A program made the position numbers and the translations under genes. A stretch of DNA of 64,000 nt, taken from Brevipalpus yothersi (taxonomy: Eukaryota; Arthropoda; Arachnida; Trombidiformes; Tenuipalpidae). Below, in pieces: positions 21,501 through 34,600 of the stretch. Location of the stretch: NCBI GenBank assembly GCA_003956705.1, contig QZCP01000679.1, positions 220,710 to 284,709 on the forward strand. Direction: 5' to 3'. The notes under the pieces were generated by a model that made no database searches, had not been told where the DNA came from, and saw only the letters and a list, made by a program, of their open reading frames with translations. Each line of letters opens with the position of its first letter. Position 1 is the stretch's first letter.

Positions 21501-24500
21501 CCCTTGTCTACCTCCTTTTTGCTCAATTGTGGCTTGAATCGAACCCAAACATACATAGGTAGAATGAGAAAGGCACACAAAACGATTTTCAATGATCGAG
21601 GAATTTTGAAAGGACCCCAACTCAATTCTCTCATCCTAATGTCTCCCTGAAAAGTATTTGTCAACCATTTTTGACAACACGGATGAGCAAGAAACATTTT
21701 TGTTCGAGCATTTGAAGCAATATCTACAGCAGTTTTGTGATTCCAATCAGGACTTTCCTCTGAGAGCACATCAAAGGCTCGACAAGTGGCATCAGAATAA
21801 CAGTCATCGAGAACACCAGTTGCCATCTCAGCAAAAAGTTTAGATTGATCTTTGAGTTCCGTTTTCAAACTTGTGTCTCCAACATACCAGGAGAGTCGAT
21901 CGAAAACCATCGAAGCAACTAGAGCTAAGTGAATTGGTTGATCCGAATGTTTCCACAAAGTTTTCGCTAGCTTCTGACGATTGCTGAATATTGCCCATAA
22001 AGTGAGAATAGTGAGAGCTATACGTTCAGCTGAGGCAGCATTGCGAACATACATGGACATCACATTGTAGTAGAGATGATCAGAATTGATGAAATTCTTT
22101 AGGCCAGTACACGCTTGAATTAACCAATTGAGATCAGTGTCAATGAAATGTTTTGATGGTTTACTATGTAAACTATGACCAAGAACACCCTCCCAGCAGA
22201 CGGAGAGGAAAAAATCTTCATTGTAGACACGTTTGAAAAGACGTCTCAGTCTAGTTGGAGTGATGAATTTATGTAGACGAAATCCATGAGTCAAAAAAAG
22301 ATCAACAAACTCTTCTCTGTATGGACGTAGTAGAGCTGATTGGAAAAGGTCTTTTTGTAGTCGCACAACATAGCTGGGATCACGAATAAGAACTTCTGAT
22401 CGTGCAACGTCCGGACAATTCCAATCAAGACATAAGTAGAGCTCCTTCAAAATTTTGTCATCAGAAACGGTAGAAGTTTCCGTTGCATTGGGTGTTCGTG
22501 AGTAATCATAGGCACGATTACTGCAACGAGGCTTTGATTTGAAAAGAGCTCGCAGAAGATAAACAGAAAGGTTTTCTAATTTACACTCAGAGTAGTTATG
22601 CATATTTAAAATAGTGATAAAAGAGAGATTCTCTTGCCGTGCAAGTCGAACACATTCGAGAATTCTGTCTCGCAATAGATTTCGAGCGATCAGATTCTCT
22701 CGTAACTTGGGAAAGTAGTGAGCGATCTTGTTTACTAGCTCAGGTTTGAGAAATTTTTCAACATATTCTGGATCCCAAGTTCCCCATGGACCAGCTTCAC
22801 GAGATCTTTGCTCCAACTCAGTGTAAGCAAACGAGATCAAATCTGCCAATCCTCCAGATCCCCGAAGTACAACCACTGGAAAACGACGCTTTAGACAATC
22901 GACAACGAGTCGTGCACAATCATATCCACCTTGAATAACTATGGTCACAACTGGTATTTCCATGTTGGTCAGTGAACACAAGTCGGGGACATCTTTTATT
23001 TTGGTAAGTAGATCAGATTCAACGTTTGCTCGAACGAATTCACTGCCGCCAACAGTGGATAAGAATTGCATAAGTCTTACAATGAAAAGATTGATTCCAG
23101 TTTTGTTGACGGTACTATCACGAACGGTGATGAAATGAGTATGATCTGGATTGAGTTCATATTTTCCTTCTTCAGGACAATTTCCTTGATTCTCGATCTC
23201 AGCTTTCACTGGTTCCTGGAATCCTTTTTCCTAGATAAACCCCAGGAGAACAATTAATCATTATGAATTTATCGTGAGATATCGATCGATATGATCTGGA
23301 GACATACTTTTGATTCATTCTCGAGCTTTTCAGGGTACTTAATCATATCTTCTCTAAGTACACCAATGAAATTCAGATGAGGAGTTGAGGTGGAAGAGGA
23401 TTGAGCTGGAACTTTTGAGAAAAGTCCGAGAGTTTCTCGCTGGAAACCAGAATGCGTTGAATGGCAGTGAAATGCATTACGTTCCTTGACTTCTTGACAA
23501 ACAGCATCACCAATGATCTTTGATGCTCCAATATTGGCTCCATTGCTGAATATCCACATATTGGTGGTATTAGCAGCCTGAGAAGAAAGTTTTGAATTTG
23601 ATTTCAAAATTTTTGTTCCAGAATTTCAATTTAATCAATCGCCCCTTAATTGATGAGAAAGAACTAACAGGAAGGAAGAGTGAACATTTCGATATCATTC
23701 AAAAGTTCAAATGAAATGATTTCACAAACTTTCACTTTTCGTGTAAAACAGTTGAATCAATAGAGAAGAATGAATCGATCGGAAAATTGTTTACTCAAAC
23801 ACCTCGCAATCCTGAAGTCATTAGAGCCCTTAGTAACTTCTTTTATTCCCTCCTTTTCAGATATTCTATTTTTGAGTGAAATATAGATGAGAAGAGAAAG
23901 TACCTGGTATTTCACATCATGGCTGATGACAAAGTGACAAAAAAAGTGGCAACAGTCAATAATCTGACAATGTTGAAACGCTCCAAAAACTCTAGGTATT
24001 AATGATTCATATGTTTTGAGAGGGTGTTTTTTGACTTTTCTCGTTTTTAACCCTTACATTCATTATGTCTTCATTGATTTTTATAACGTGAACCACATGT
24101 AGGTAGTGTGTATTTCACAATCATTTTGAGATCGGAGTTTGGAAAGATTTTTTTATCGAGAGTTTGCAAGTTTGAGAGAAGAATCTAATCACTTTGCCGC
24201 TAACCGGTTCATTTTTCATCATTATTTTATACTAGTCAAGGCTATATCGATTAGCACTTGAATCTTTATTGCGAATTGCATTCGCAATTTTGAGATAGAA
24301 ACTTTTCCTCAAGGATAAAAAAGTTGATGATATTCAAATATTCTTTTCCACCCTACTACGAAGAATGTTTCAAATATGAAGAGGCTGTCGAAATACATTT
24401 CAAATTTATATCTCTGTGACAATAATCGAACAAGCTTGACTCAATCCCTTTCATATTAGATTGGACTTTTACGATTCGAATTTTTTCAAAAGAGAGAGAA

Positions 24501-25700
24501 TTAAGTTCTTTTATGTTTATGAGATCTCAAAATTATCATATGCTTTTCAGAAATTGTCATAAGTTTATCGAACAACTCGACCTTCTTACTGGATGAAATT
24601 GGCTTACTAACCCTGAAAAATTAGTGTTAAAACAGCCAATCCGAGAAGAAAAGATTCTCAATTTGTTTGAAGAGAAAATTAATAAGTTGTTGATTGATTT
24701 CACTCACCTTGATCAAACCTCTCTGAAAATTGGTTATCTGTCGTGAATTTGTCCATTCATGAAGGGAATCCACATTGGAAACTATTAATGTTACGATGCG
24801 AGGTGGTTGCATTCGCCATAATTTATGCATGACATGGGCAACATCTTCAACATTGATGTCATGAGTTACTTTGACAAATGGACGAGCCTTAAAAGAGTAT
24901 AAAGAGTAAATCATCACCACTATCTGAACCTATGATTATGGACTATTCTCTCAAATATCTGATCATCGAATGATTTGATAATGTCATGTATCGTTGTCTT
25001 GTGATTCGAAGAGAAAAATCAATCTCATTCTCATTGGAAACTTTGATTCAGATTCAATTAGCCCGAGATATAGAATAATAGATAATTCACTCTTAAAACT
25101 AAGCAATTGAATAATGACAATAATAATCATAGCAATATCTCGAAAAGCTCGACAAAATTGCACAATTCTGATTGTTAATTTTCCAGAAAAGAGGCAAACA
25201 AACATAGGTTCCAGAAGGCAAGTTTGCAATGAAATCAAAAAGTAAGGATACAAAGAGAAAATTAACATTACCTCTGGTTCGAAGGTATAATTTTTCCAGA
25301 AACTTATTTCACCACTTGATACAACATAATTACGAGCACTATTGGTGGATTCAATGGGTACCAAATTAAGATGACTCCGAGAACCAGTAGCACTAATTTG
25401 TCGTTGATAGCTGTTGGCCATTGATGTAGGTCGTCCAACTTGTTCACGTTGAATATATTTTTTAAATTCGTTCAGGGAAAGAGCATCACCAAGTGATATA
25501 TCAGCATTAGCTTCCACTTCCGATTTCCTGGGACGTAATTGGGAAGCTAAAGTGATTTTTTTGATAAGTGAACGAAAGCCACGATTTCGTCGAATATGTA
25601 CACTCTGGGATGGAATAGCTAAACAATCAGATGCCTCAGTTGGGGTAGATGATGATGGAGACTGTGCGGTGGATGGATCACTCATGGTCCGAAGAGACAT
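18546..25700 (-). CDS. TRPM2-like cation channel with C-terminal NUDT9-H domain
   Basis: Seven coding exons join in frame: 25272-25700, 24708-24887, 23308-23577, 20828-23230, 20272-20512, 19020-20206, 18546-18935; about 1699 residues. The N-terminal TRPM homology region runs from exon 1 (FWKNYTFEPE) through WIFSNGANIGASKIIGDAV and VTIVIQGGYDCARLVVDC. S1-S4 lie near 945-1085 and S5 in FMRMALVIMVSGGIVMQALL. The pore is around AFHRAWFSLFLTPTGDL, unlike the vertebrate FGQIPG filter. S6 and a charged coiled coil (about 1265-1320) follow. The NUDT9-H domain ends the protein: GRTGLKGRGSLPRWGPNH, RFVPGENLLSD, RFLDDPLNTDMAW. TRPM2 is a Ca2+-permeable plasma-membrane channel opened by ADP-ribose. The stretch in Nudix-box position (DIQPLFKV) lacks the paired glutamates, so binding without hydrolysis is likely. 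Start ATG 25700; ATG 25685 is an alternative. Confidence 0.93.
20513..20827. other. TRPM intron between S4 and S5 exons
   Basis: 315-bp intron with GT donor and CTAG acceptor. No other feature. Confidence 0.6.
23578..24707. other. TRPM intron 2
   Basis: 1.13-kb AT-rich intron between the second and third coding exons. No supported element inside. Confidence 0.6.
24888..25271. other. TRPM intron 1
   Basis: 384-bp intron after the first coding exon. Both borders are canonical and phase 0. Confidence 0.6.
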
Positions 25701-25936
25701 GATGAATTTAATGATATACAAGCCCACAAAAGTCGAGAGAGAGAGAGAGAAAGTGGAAGAGGGAGGGAAACTATTGTATACACAACGACACACAAATTCC
25801 AACAGGAGAAGGCAGGCCAGGGGGAGGCTTATCAGGTGGATTCTAAAAAAGTGAAAACCTTTTTTCCGATCCAAAAAAAAGGATCCCATGCACATATACA
25901 AACACACAGGCAGGAATGAGTATCGTGCGAATATGG

Positions 25937-26010
<74 letters not shown>

Positions 26011-29000
26011 TAAGATATGAGAAAAAATAATAATACAATTAGCACAAAATGAATTATGATGCAAGGCTTTTGATATGCCAAATCGAGTTGGAAAAGATGA
26101 TAATCAATTTCTTGTTCAATTAAAAAAATAGAAGGGGTATCAACGTGGGCAGTTGAACTACGACGATAATTTTGGCTACTTTAACACTACTGAAGTGTAC
26201 TGAGGAGCTAATTTTTGTACGAAGATCTCTGTTATTGAGATTTATAAACTTTGTGCACATATGAAAACATGACCTCAAATTGATGTGTGGTGTGAGAGAC
26301 CGAAAAACAGAGGATAATCATGAACCAATGATTTTACATGTATACACAGAATCTAGGCTAGATGGTTCATGAAACTTGATCGTGCAAAAGTCTGTGTGCC
26401 TGATTCATCAGGTGATTAGGTGATTAGGTCGCAACAACTGTTCGTATCATGATTATTACGTGTGAGTGAAAGTAATTTACATGGGAGAGAGAGTGAGAAA
26501 ATATTGAAATCGAAAGAAGAAAAATGAACTAACCAGAATTCTTCCTTGTTTTGGGTTGATAATTAGGCCATATTGTTCGTCTAGACAAATCGGATGCGAA
26601 TTTATCTGGCTTTTATTGATGGGAAAAAGGATCCAGTTGTCTGCGATTTTGCGATTGATTTACTATTATGATTCTTTTTGCCTCTCTGTCTCGCTTGATT
26701 ATCAGTATAACTTGCCGATGAGAGAGATAAGAGGTATAGTCGATTACCAATTATCGTTGATCGGTTGAAATCATGATATCAAGGATAAAATTCTCATGAA
26801 AATGATCTTTCCACTTATTTGCGTCATTCTTTGGAAAGCTAGTATCTTCAACAAGTTGACTTGTGTCCTGGTCAATCTCAATTGAAGAACTGCTGTTCAG
26901 GATGATACAAAAATTTTGATACACCAATTAGGATGGTAAATCCATCCAATCGTTAAAGTTTTGATAATGAAAAGAGTTAATTAATCGATGTGAAAAAAAG
27001 CCAGAATCATCACGCAAAAATAGAATTCATAATCGCATGACAAAAACGGTGTCGTTGACAGAGGATGAGTTGTCAGAATGCTCAATAACATCACACACAC
27101 GCAATAAGTTACAAGATAAAACAAAAGAATGACGATAAAAACTTTCGCATGTCATGATACAAAAATATTCGATCAATTTTTTGGAGACTTGGTTTAAAAA
27201 TTACACTGAAAAAATAATCGATATCAAAAGTTGTATGAAGCATTCTCTCTCTTACCCAATTCATACACTTTCATGTGCAAATGAATTGATTACATTAATT
27301 GATGAAATAGTTGGAGAAGAAGGTTATCATTCTCACAATCCGAATTGATCATCGATACACACGCACACACATGTTTCAAAGTAAATTCAGAGCGCGTTCA
27401 TGATACAATGAATCATATAAGTCAGCTTATCTGACTCAGAATCACTAAGTTTCAGATACTAGAGTTTATTATGTTGTCCCTTGTTTATGTTATGTTCCCT
27501 GCAGTACAATGTATAGTAAATGAGCTACATACATGTAGTGTATATAGTGTGGATACACAGTCCGTGGACTCATTCCTTCGATTCATAGGCGTTGAATCAT
27601 GGAGCGCATTCTCTGAAATAATTTTCTAGCAATTCGACAGATTCTTTTGCACTGAATCACTTCGAGATGGAATGTTCTTGTTTCTAGGTGCGAGCTATCT
27701 TCAAATGAATTCTAAAGATTTTAGGACTTGAACCTTCAAAAAAGAAGATGATTCTTGATAGATTTTTTCCGTTTGGAGAGAATTTTCTTTCCTGAAACCT
27801 GATGTTGATAACAGAATTTTGAACCTTCAAGAAATTTGCAATGAGAATCAATCCTTCTCACACAAATACACATGAACTTCTATTTCCTTAGGTACAAGTT
27901 TATCAGATATCATTCCTCAATGCCACCTTCTAGCCACCATTAACTGCAAACCATCAAAGCCAGCCACTATTAAACATATTCACATCTGTCGACTATGGCC
28001 TAATTACCATGTGCCGATATATTAGAGTCGATTGATCGAATCACATTGGTGGATCTCATTACTTGTGGAAATGTGTGTATTCCAAATCAATGTCAGCCTA
28101 GTAAATCACGTCCATATCAGTTTTAAGAAGATGAAATAGTTCGATGACAGATTCTCATGGGTATATATATACATACACACACCCACATACTTATCACGAG
28201 AAACTTTCACCACTTTGACTGTTATTCTTCTGAACGGATATTTTCCAACAAGAATACACTCACACAATTCATGTAATGCAGTTGAAAATCAATTTGAAGG
28301 AGCTAATCAGAGAGGAAAATTCGTTGATAAATTGAAAAATTCTTCTAATTAATGGGGAAAAATTGGCACACTTTTTAAAAAATACTTCATAATGGGATGA
28401 ATATGCATACTCCCTCTACCCGTTACAGAATCAATCGAATTTCAAGAGATTTAAACTTAAATATGTTTGATAGTAATTGAATAATTTTGATGCAGAGCCT
28501 AGGTACAACTCTCATGTTAGTCGGAATAAAGGGATGAGATTTTCCGAAAGAGCGAAATTGAAATAAGGACAGGGATGAGAGAGAGAGAGGTCCAAGGTTC
28601 AGCACTCGGAAGACATGATAACTAGGACTAGAGGATCTGAAAAGCAAGTCTTTGGAGTCTGATTATCAACTGCAATCGGATATTGAATATCTCATGAAGT
28701 TCACTTCACTTTCGTCTAGAGAGAACACTAAACAAATGGCGAAAGTGAAGCTAATTAAAGTATCAATATGTCCCGTAAGCAGTGAAGAAAATCGGGCTGC
28801 TTTTCTTCATGAACAAAATTTTTCATCCTAAAATTGCTGGATCTTTTTGAAATAGATCTCAGATTACCTTCATATTTTGGTTGAATGTTTTGATACATTA
28901 TTTCAGCGAATTTCAATAGGACAGTTATCATTTTGTTGAGCAGTTGTTTTATTCACTCAAATTGAGAAACTTTGCAGAAAGTTTTCTCATATTCTCAAAT

Positions 29001-30687
29001 TGTGATGAATGGGATAAAAATCACTTTCATAAAACTTGGAAGAAATTTTCAATTTTTTGAGATAAAAAGTCTACGACAAGATCATCTGAATTGTGAAAAA
29101 TTTGAGAAAACAAGCAGGAAAATTTTTTCCAAACACTCAAAATTTGATGGCCTATTCTCGAAGGGGTTTGAGTATCGAGGCAGAAATGAAAAGAATATTC
29201 TCTTCGAATAATCTACAAACCTATTCCTCGAAGATCCTATCCTGGATTCATCCGATTTTGTCATTTCTTCCTGAGTGAGTGAGAGAGAGACGAGAAGAAA
29301 CAAAGAAAAAGTGAGAAAAAAAAACTTCTGATCATCGGTCTTCTCAAATTCATTAACAAAATTTCTGGAAAAGTTTCTAGAATTGCCAGAATTTGTTTGT
29401 TATCTTTGCATCATTCATTTTTATAGAGAATTTCAGCTATCTTCAAGCTTGAATTGCTTTGTACAATAGTCAAGTTCAGCTCAGTACCTCCCAAAAAAGT
29501 GAGATGCTCACCAAGATTCTGCATGACAAAATTTGCTAACTCGCTTACATTAAAACAAAAATAAAGAATACAATCAAACAAAAGCAAATGGATGAAATAA
29601 TTAGAGATCAGAGATTGAGTGCTATGAAAAAAATTATGGATAGTGAAAAAAGGTATGATATATATGATTAAGATCGTATAAACGCGATGAGCCATCTTGG
29701 TTGGATGGATCATAAGAAGTAGATCCCAGTTTGATGAAAAACACCCTTGGCATCTTCTGTTTGATTTGAGATGAGTAGGAAACTAGGCCATGTAGCTGAA
29801 CATGAAACACAACTATTGCTTACAGACCAAGGTAGGCTGGAGTTAAGACCATCGCTGGGAAAATTGCTCGGTTCTCTCAAATCATGCAAAAATATCAGAA
29901 TTTCCGGGACACGTAGATTCTCTGGTTTCAAGAAAAGATATGTTTCGATATTTTTTACGATTAAACCACCAAAATACTCAGCCTCATACCTAAGAATATA
30001 GGAGTATTTAAGAGATCAATTTTTCAATGAACATACTGAGTTTCTCATACTCAAAAATCTAATTCAACTTACCCGAAAATAAATAATGTTGATAATTATC
30101 TTTTGACCAATAAGGTAAGAAATAATTGTTGCAAAAATATACTTCGAACAACACTCAAACTAAGCGCATTCAATAATCAACGATCAGCTTATCCAGCCTA
30201 TTCAGATGGACAGTTTCACTTTGGTCTCTAGAGAGTGAGAGAAGATAGTCGTATTATTGAGAGTAGTAAATTGAAATTAAAAAGGACCTTCTCTTTGTAT
30301 CGAAAAAGCTTTGGATAAAAAAATAGAAGAGATAATGAATTTTCAAATGGTAAGATCAAAATCAGAGGGATGAACAAAGAATTCCCTTCACCCAAAATGC
30401 TTATTCTATGGACAGCTATCATCGGAGCTCAATAAATCTTTCTTTTCCGATAGATAAGCGGTTGATCAGTTTCGATTTCGATGAACTGAGATGAAGAAAG
30501 AACTCATGAGATCCATGAAGCTTCTTAGCGAATGTCTTTGTTGTGTTATTGGATATTGGAAAGATTGAACACTTGCTCCAGAGCGACTCCTGTTCTATTC
30601 AACCTCGTTTTAATACTTTAGTCTGAGAAAAGTTCTTTCATCAGTCTGTAACAAACATTATTCGATACTAGAATTGAAATCAGTCAG
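25701..30687. other. Long apparently non-coding stretch upstream of the TRPM gene
   Basis: About 5 kb. It holds the TRPM 5'UTR/promoter side, a long (GA)n tract at 25945-26006, short GA runs (26485, 28578) and scattered short ORFs of AT-rich composition. A plus-strand stretch at 29773-29832 (MSRKLGHVAEHE..., GT after 29832) looks somewhat protein-like but has no supported partner. I see no RNA gene. Confidence 0.4.
25945..26006. repeat. (GA)n microsatellite, about 62 bp
   Basis: Uninterrupted GA dinucleotides about 245 bp upstream of the TRPM start codon at 25700. Confidence 0.95.
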
Positions 30688-30961
30688 CCTTGATGAGAGG
30701 CGTGAAAAATTTGCTGTGAAGGAGGATAATTATGAGCTATTTGCATCACAACTCAAACAACTCGGCCGATTAATAAAAACGACAACAGATTACTACTGTA
30801 AGTAACCACTAGCGGTCTATGAGAGAAACTTGAAGAGAGTTTTAACTCAATAATCTGTCTAATCAGTGTATAAGTGGGGTCTCATGATTTTGAGAAGTCG
30901 ACAGTTCAAAAAGTTGAGAAGCAAGTACCTAAAGAGCTCTGAAGAGGAAACTTATGAATAA
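30688..30961 (+). CDS. Candidate SANT-like domain exons (gene fragment)
   Basis: Two short pieces join cleanly: one ending at 30797 before GTAAGT, and 30867-30961 after an ATCAG acceptor, ending in TAA. The join reads YELFASQLKQLGRLIKT, then DYYLYKWGLMILR, then SKYLKSSEEETYE. The pattern of a short helix, a Thr-rich turn and then YYLxKW resembles the end of SANT domains in ELM2/SANT co-repressors (NCoR, RCoR and MIER types have FYYLWKK here). No ELM2 domain, start codon or first exon was found upstream, and coding-like debris follows to about 31.46 kb, so this is probably a remnant. Chance cannot be excluded for so short a match. Confidence 0.4.
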
Positions 30962-31003
30962 TTACCATTGATAGAGAGAGAGAGATTTCATCCCAATACC
31001 AAG

Positions 31004-31464
31004 TCTGATGGTTACATCCTGTCCAATGGGAAAATTCCAAGATGGAAACTGAGAATCAAGCCGTTAGATTGCGAATGTGAGAGGATATGATGGGCTTGGT
31101 GGAATTGAAACAAGCGAGCATTCATTCACTTTTGGTGAGGTAATCATCAACCCCAATGATGACGATACTGATGAATCATCATACTGAGAATTTCTCCATC
31201 ATAAGGAAATTAAAATGATTTTCGGTGAGGAACTGGTGTTCAAATCAACGAAGAGTGAGCTTGCATCTGCGAATGAATGATAAAGCAAGCATTTTTCACT
31301 GGACAGGATCGCTTATAAAAATTGTTTCAAACAATTGATGGTTTCGAGTGGGAAACATGTCAGTATTTGTAGATGAACGATCTTTCGAAGATGAGGCCAG
31401 AGAGAATGGACGTGAGATGGGGCTTGAACACAAGGGTCATCAAAAATTGTATAAGATAATATAA
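31004..31464 (+). pseudogene. Coding-like debris downstream of the SANT-like exons
   Basis: Several successive plus-strand pieces look protein-like although broken: 31004-31078 (SDGYILSNGKIPRWKL), then a shifted frame 31083-31280 (GYDGLGGIETSEHSFTFGEV, interrupted by TGA at 31185 and continuing EFLHHKEIKMIFGEE), then 31357-31464 starting MSVFVDERSFEDE. The pieces follow one another with little gap on the same strand as the SANT-like exons. I read them as one decayed gene, but they are not assigned to a family. Confidence 0.35.
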
Positions 31465-31622
31465 TTTAGAAAATTTAGACCAGGTGATTCTACCAGACCA
31501 CTCATCAATCAAGCGTTATCCAAAAGCAGAGTTGAGTGAGCCTCTACCTCTGAGAACATCCATCGTTTATGGAGACAGAGATAATTCAAAGAAATCAATA
31601 CGGATCTTTAAAGTGGAAATCC

Positions 31623-34600
31623 CTACAGTGGAGGTGGGCCATTAGGATAGTCGAGAGTGGCTCTGAGAGAGGAGCGTAAATTGTTCATGAAAACACAATC
31701 AAAGTCTTCCTCGAAGGATGGAATCAATGTTGATACTCCAGCAAGGAGAAAAATCATGAAAGGTATTGGCAAAGCTGCTTTCAATCCACCGTAGAGAGTT
31801 TTGAGAATTTGTCTTCGTCGGCGTCTTATCACATAACGTCTTGGCGTTGGTGGTGCACTTACAGTTCTTCTTTCATCATAAGAGGATTTAATTTCATTGT
31901 CGTTGCTATCTAGCATTGGAGCAGCCAAGAGAGCTGAACGATCCAGAGTTATTTCAATTCGCTGATTCCTGTGTTTTTTATGCATTCTATGATCCCGATA
32001 TTCTTCATCTTCATTTCCTTTTTCATTTCCATCCTCATCGCCAACCTGATCTTCTTTTTCGCTTTCTACTTCATCTCGGTCTTCATCATCTTCGTCTTGG
32101 TTTTCGTCTTTGTCTCGACCTTCGTCTCCATTTTGATCTTTTTTTTCATCTTTAACAATGCGCCCATAAACATTCTCTTCCTCCTTTTTTCCAGCAAGCC
32201 CCTTGATCTCTTGGTCTTCGAGTTTTCGAAACTCTTTCTCTTTTAGAACACTAGCAGGCTCAACAGAATCGCTTTCATTGAGATTCTGACATTTTTCACT
32301 CTTCTCATTTCTACACTGTTTTTGCTCATTGTTTCTTCGATTTTTCCCACCGTTTTCACCTTCTTCTAGTTTTTTAAACTTTTTCCCACCAAGTTTTTGA
32401 TTTATAATACTCTCTTCATTCCTTTCAAGATATTCGAATTTTCTTTCGTTGATATTCTGATAATCCTGATCCTTTCTAGTGCTATCGAACTCCTTGAACT
32501 TTTGTTCACTTAATTTCCGGTGCTTATTGACTTCTTCGCTCTTGACGATAAGCTGTTCGGAGTTATAATCATCCAGTTTATAGCACTCCTCACGCAGCTG
32601 ATTGTGCTGATATGATTGAAACTCTTCTTTTTGTTGGCGCTTCTTATGCTCGATTTTCGAAGATGTTTCAACAATATCATGACTAGATAATTCCAATAAG
32701 TAATGAGGTAGATCTTGACAACTAAAAGATGATGAGGGAGTGTTTTTTAAGGTTCTTGTAATACTTTCGAGATCTTCCTGTGTGAGAATTGACTTTCTTC
32801 GAGTTATCTCTTTGGGAATGAATTGAGATATGTATGTCATTATAGACTTTTCATCGGGGCTGGGAACATCGACATCACTTGGATCGATAAGTTTGGCTAT
32901 ACCGAGATGTTTTTCAGCAAGATCAAAAGCGAAAGCCAATCTCTCTCTATTGCTGGATATTTGATTACCCTTTTCCAAAGCAAATAGACGAGGAACGATG
33001 CGATCGGTGAGCGATAGAAAAGCTCTACCATCTCTCCAAGCACGATCGAAATTATTCACCCTGAGACCAAACTTTTCACCAAGTTTTTCGAGTAGAATTT
33101 GTTTTATCCTATGTTTAGGATAGGAGGAATGATTTCTTGGAGATTCAGATGGAGAAGTTGAGACATACGAGGATACTCCATCAGGCTCATCAAAATAGAG
33201 TTCCAATTCGGCCAAATGAGTACGAATATAAAAATTCAAAATTAAAGTCCAAACGAGACCAAGAACAATCGATGGTTTCCCGTCGACAATGTCAGATGGG
33301 TTAATGTTAACCAATTTAATCTAGGAGAAAAATGAAGAGAGTGATCAAAATGAGGCAATTACATTTTTTCAAAGTACAAGTGATGATCAAACTGATGTAA
33401 GAGGAAAGAACTAGTCAACATTTGGGATGAATAATTGATAGTTAGACTAGTGTATATGGAAAAGGTGTGGAACGGATCTCTCTCTAAATGAGCTATAAAT
33501 CACAAGAGTATGGTCGATCAATATCAACTTCCCATCTGATGAATCAAACTCTCTCTACCTAGAACTTTCCGGTGGAGGTACAATAAATCAGTGAACAACC
33601 TTCATTTAGTCCCACTTTGGAGACATAATTAGAGCTGTATAAATGGCTGTAAGTGCCATAGTCTAGTTATAAAATGATAAAAAGAGTGGTGTAACATATC
33701 TTAATCAGCAGTTTTGAAGTTCATGGTGACAAGCTTGAAAGTTTCACAAGATAAGCAAGAAGTGTATTCATAGAAAAATATTGAGAAAATGACAAGAAAG
33801 AGGAATTCACTGTTTTCCTAACCAGAAGGAAGGAAGGAGAAATTTTTTGAAAAAAGAAGAATAAGAGTGAGTACAAGTGAGGCTCCTGACAAGTTTATTT
33901 TCGAGAGTTTCATAATCATAATTCTCCTATTATAATAGTATGATCTTTAGTTTTTTAATAAAAAATTGCTCTCGTTGATATCATATAGATAATTCATCGT
34001 TTTCAATAAAATTTTAACCTGTTGATGAGCTATTCATCTCAAGTTCTCTCCTGAAACTTTTATTGAGTATAAATATTAGGATGCTCTTTTACTGTGTAAT
34101 AGTTGAAAAAAATTGAATCACAAATGAATGCTAGAACAAATCCACCAAGAGAAAAAGTGAGAAAAGGAGTATTCAAGAGATATTTCATCGTAATCTAAAA
34201 GGAATGTCTTCAAAAGTTTCCGATGGAGCAACCTGAAGGGAGGAAAAGCCCAAAAACAAACGATCATGATGTAAAACATATTTTTTCCAGAGATAATCAA
34301 ACCAGCTTTTCGAAATCAAAATGAAATAAGCATCTCATAGTCAGCCTCTTTTGATGCGAAAAGAAACTCAACGACCGGTAAATCATTCACTAACTGATAT
34401 GCGATGTAAACAAAATTTCTTTCATCTGGAAGAAACAAGATGAAAATATTTCTTCGGAGCTAACGTACTTTAGAGGTGAACAGGGCGTATTCAACAAAAC
34501 GAATCAAAGTAGGTAGATGAACCTATAGTGGATGCTAATTGCTTCATGAAAATTGTCTAAAAACTTTCACTCTTTGAATACAGAATCTCATTCATTCCAC

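Noticed and set aside
25843..26064. Overlapping minus-strand ORFs rich in Ser-Leu or Leu-Ser repeats
   Set aside because: Translations of the (GA)n tract. The same applies to Arg-Glu or Ser-Leu ORFs at 41.1, 46.1, 55.3, 57.3, 58.1 and 59.5 kb.
26535..27350. Short plus-strand ORFs at 26556-26768 and 27154-27348
   Set aside because: 60-70 codons, AT-driven composition, no domain, no splice partners.
31916..32246. Plus-strand Phe/Leu/His-rich ORFs
   Set aside because: Antisense of the Lys/Glu/Asp-rich linker of the nesprin-like protein.
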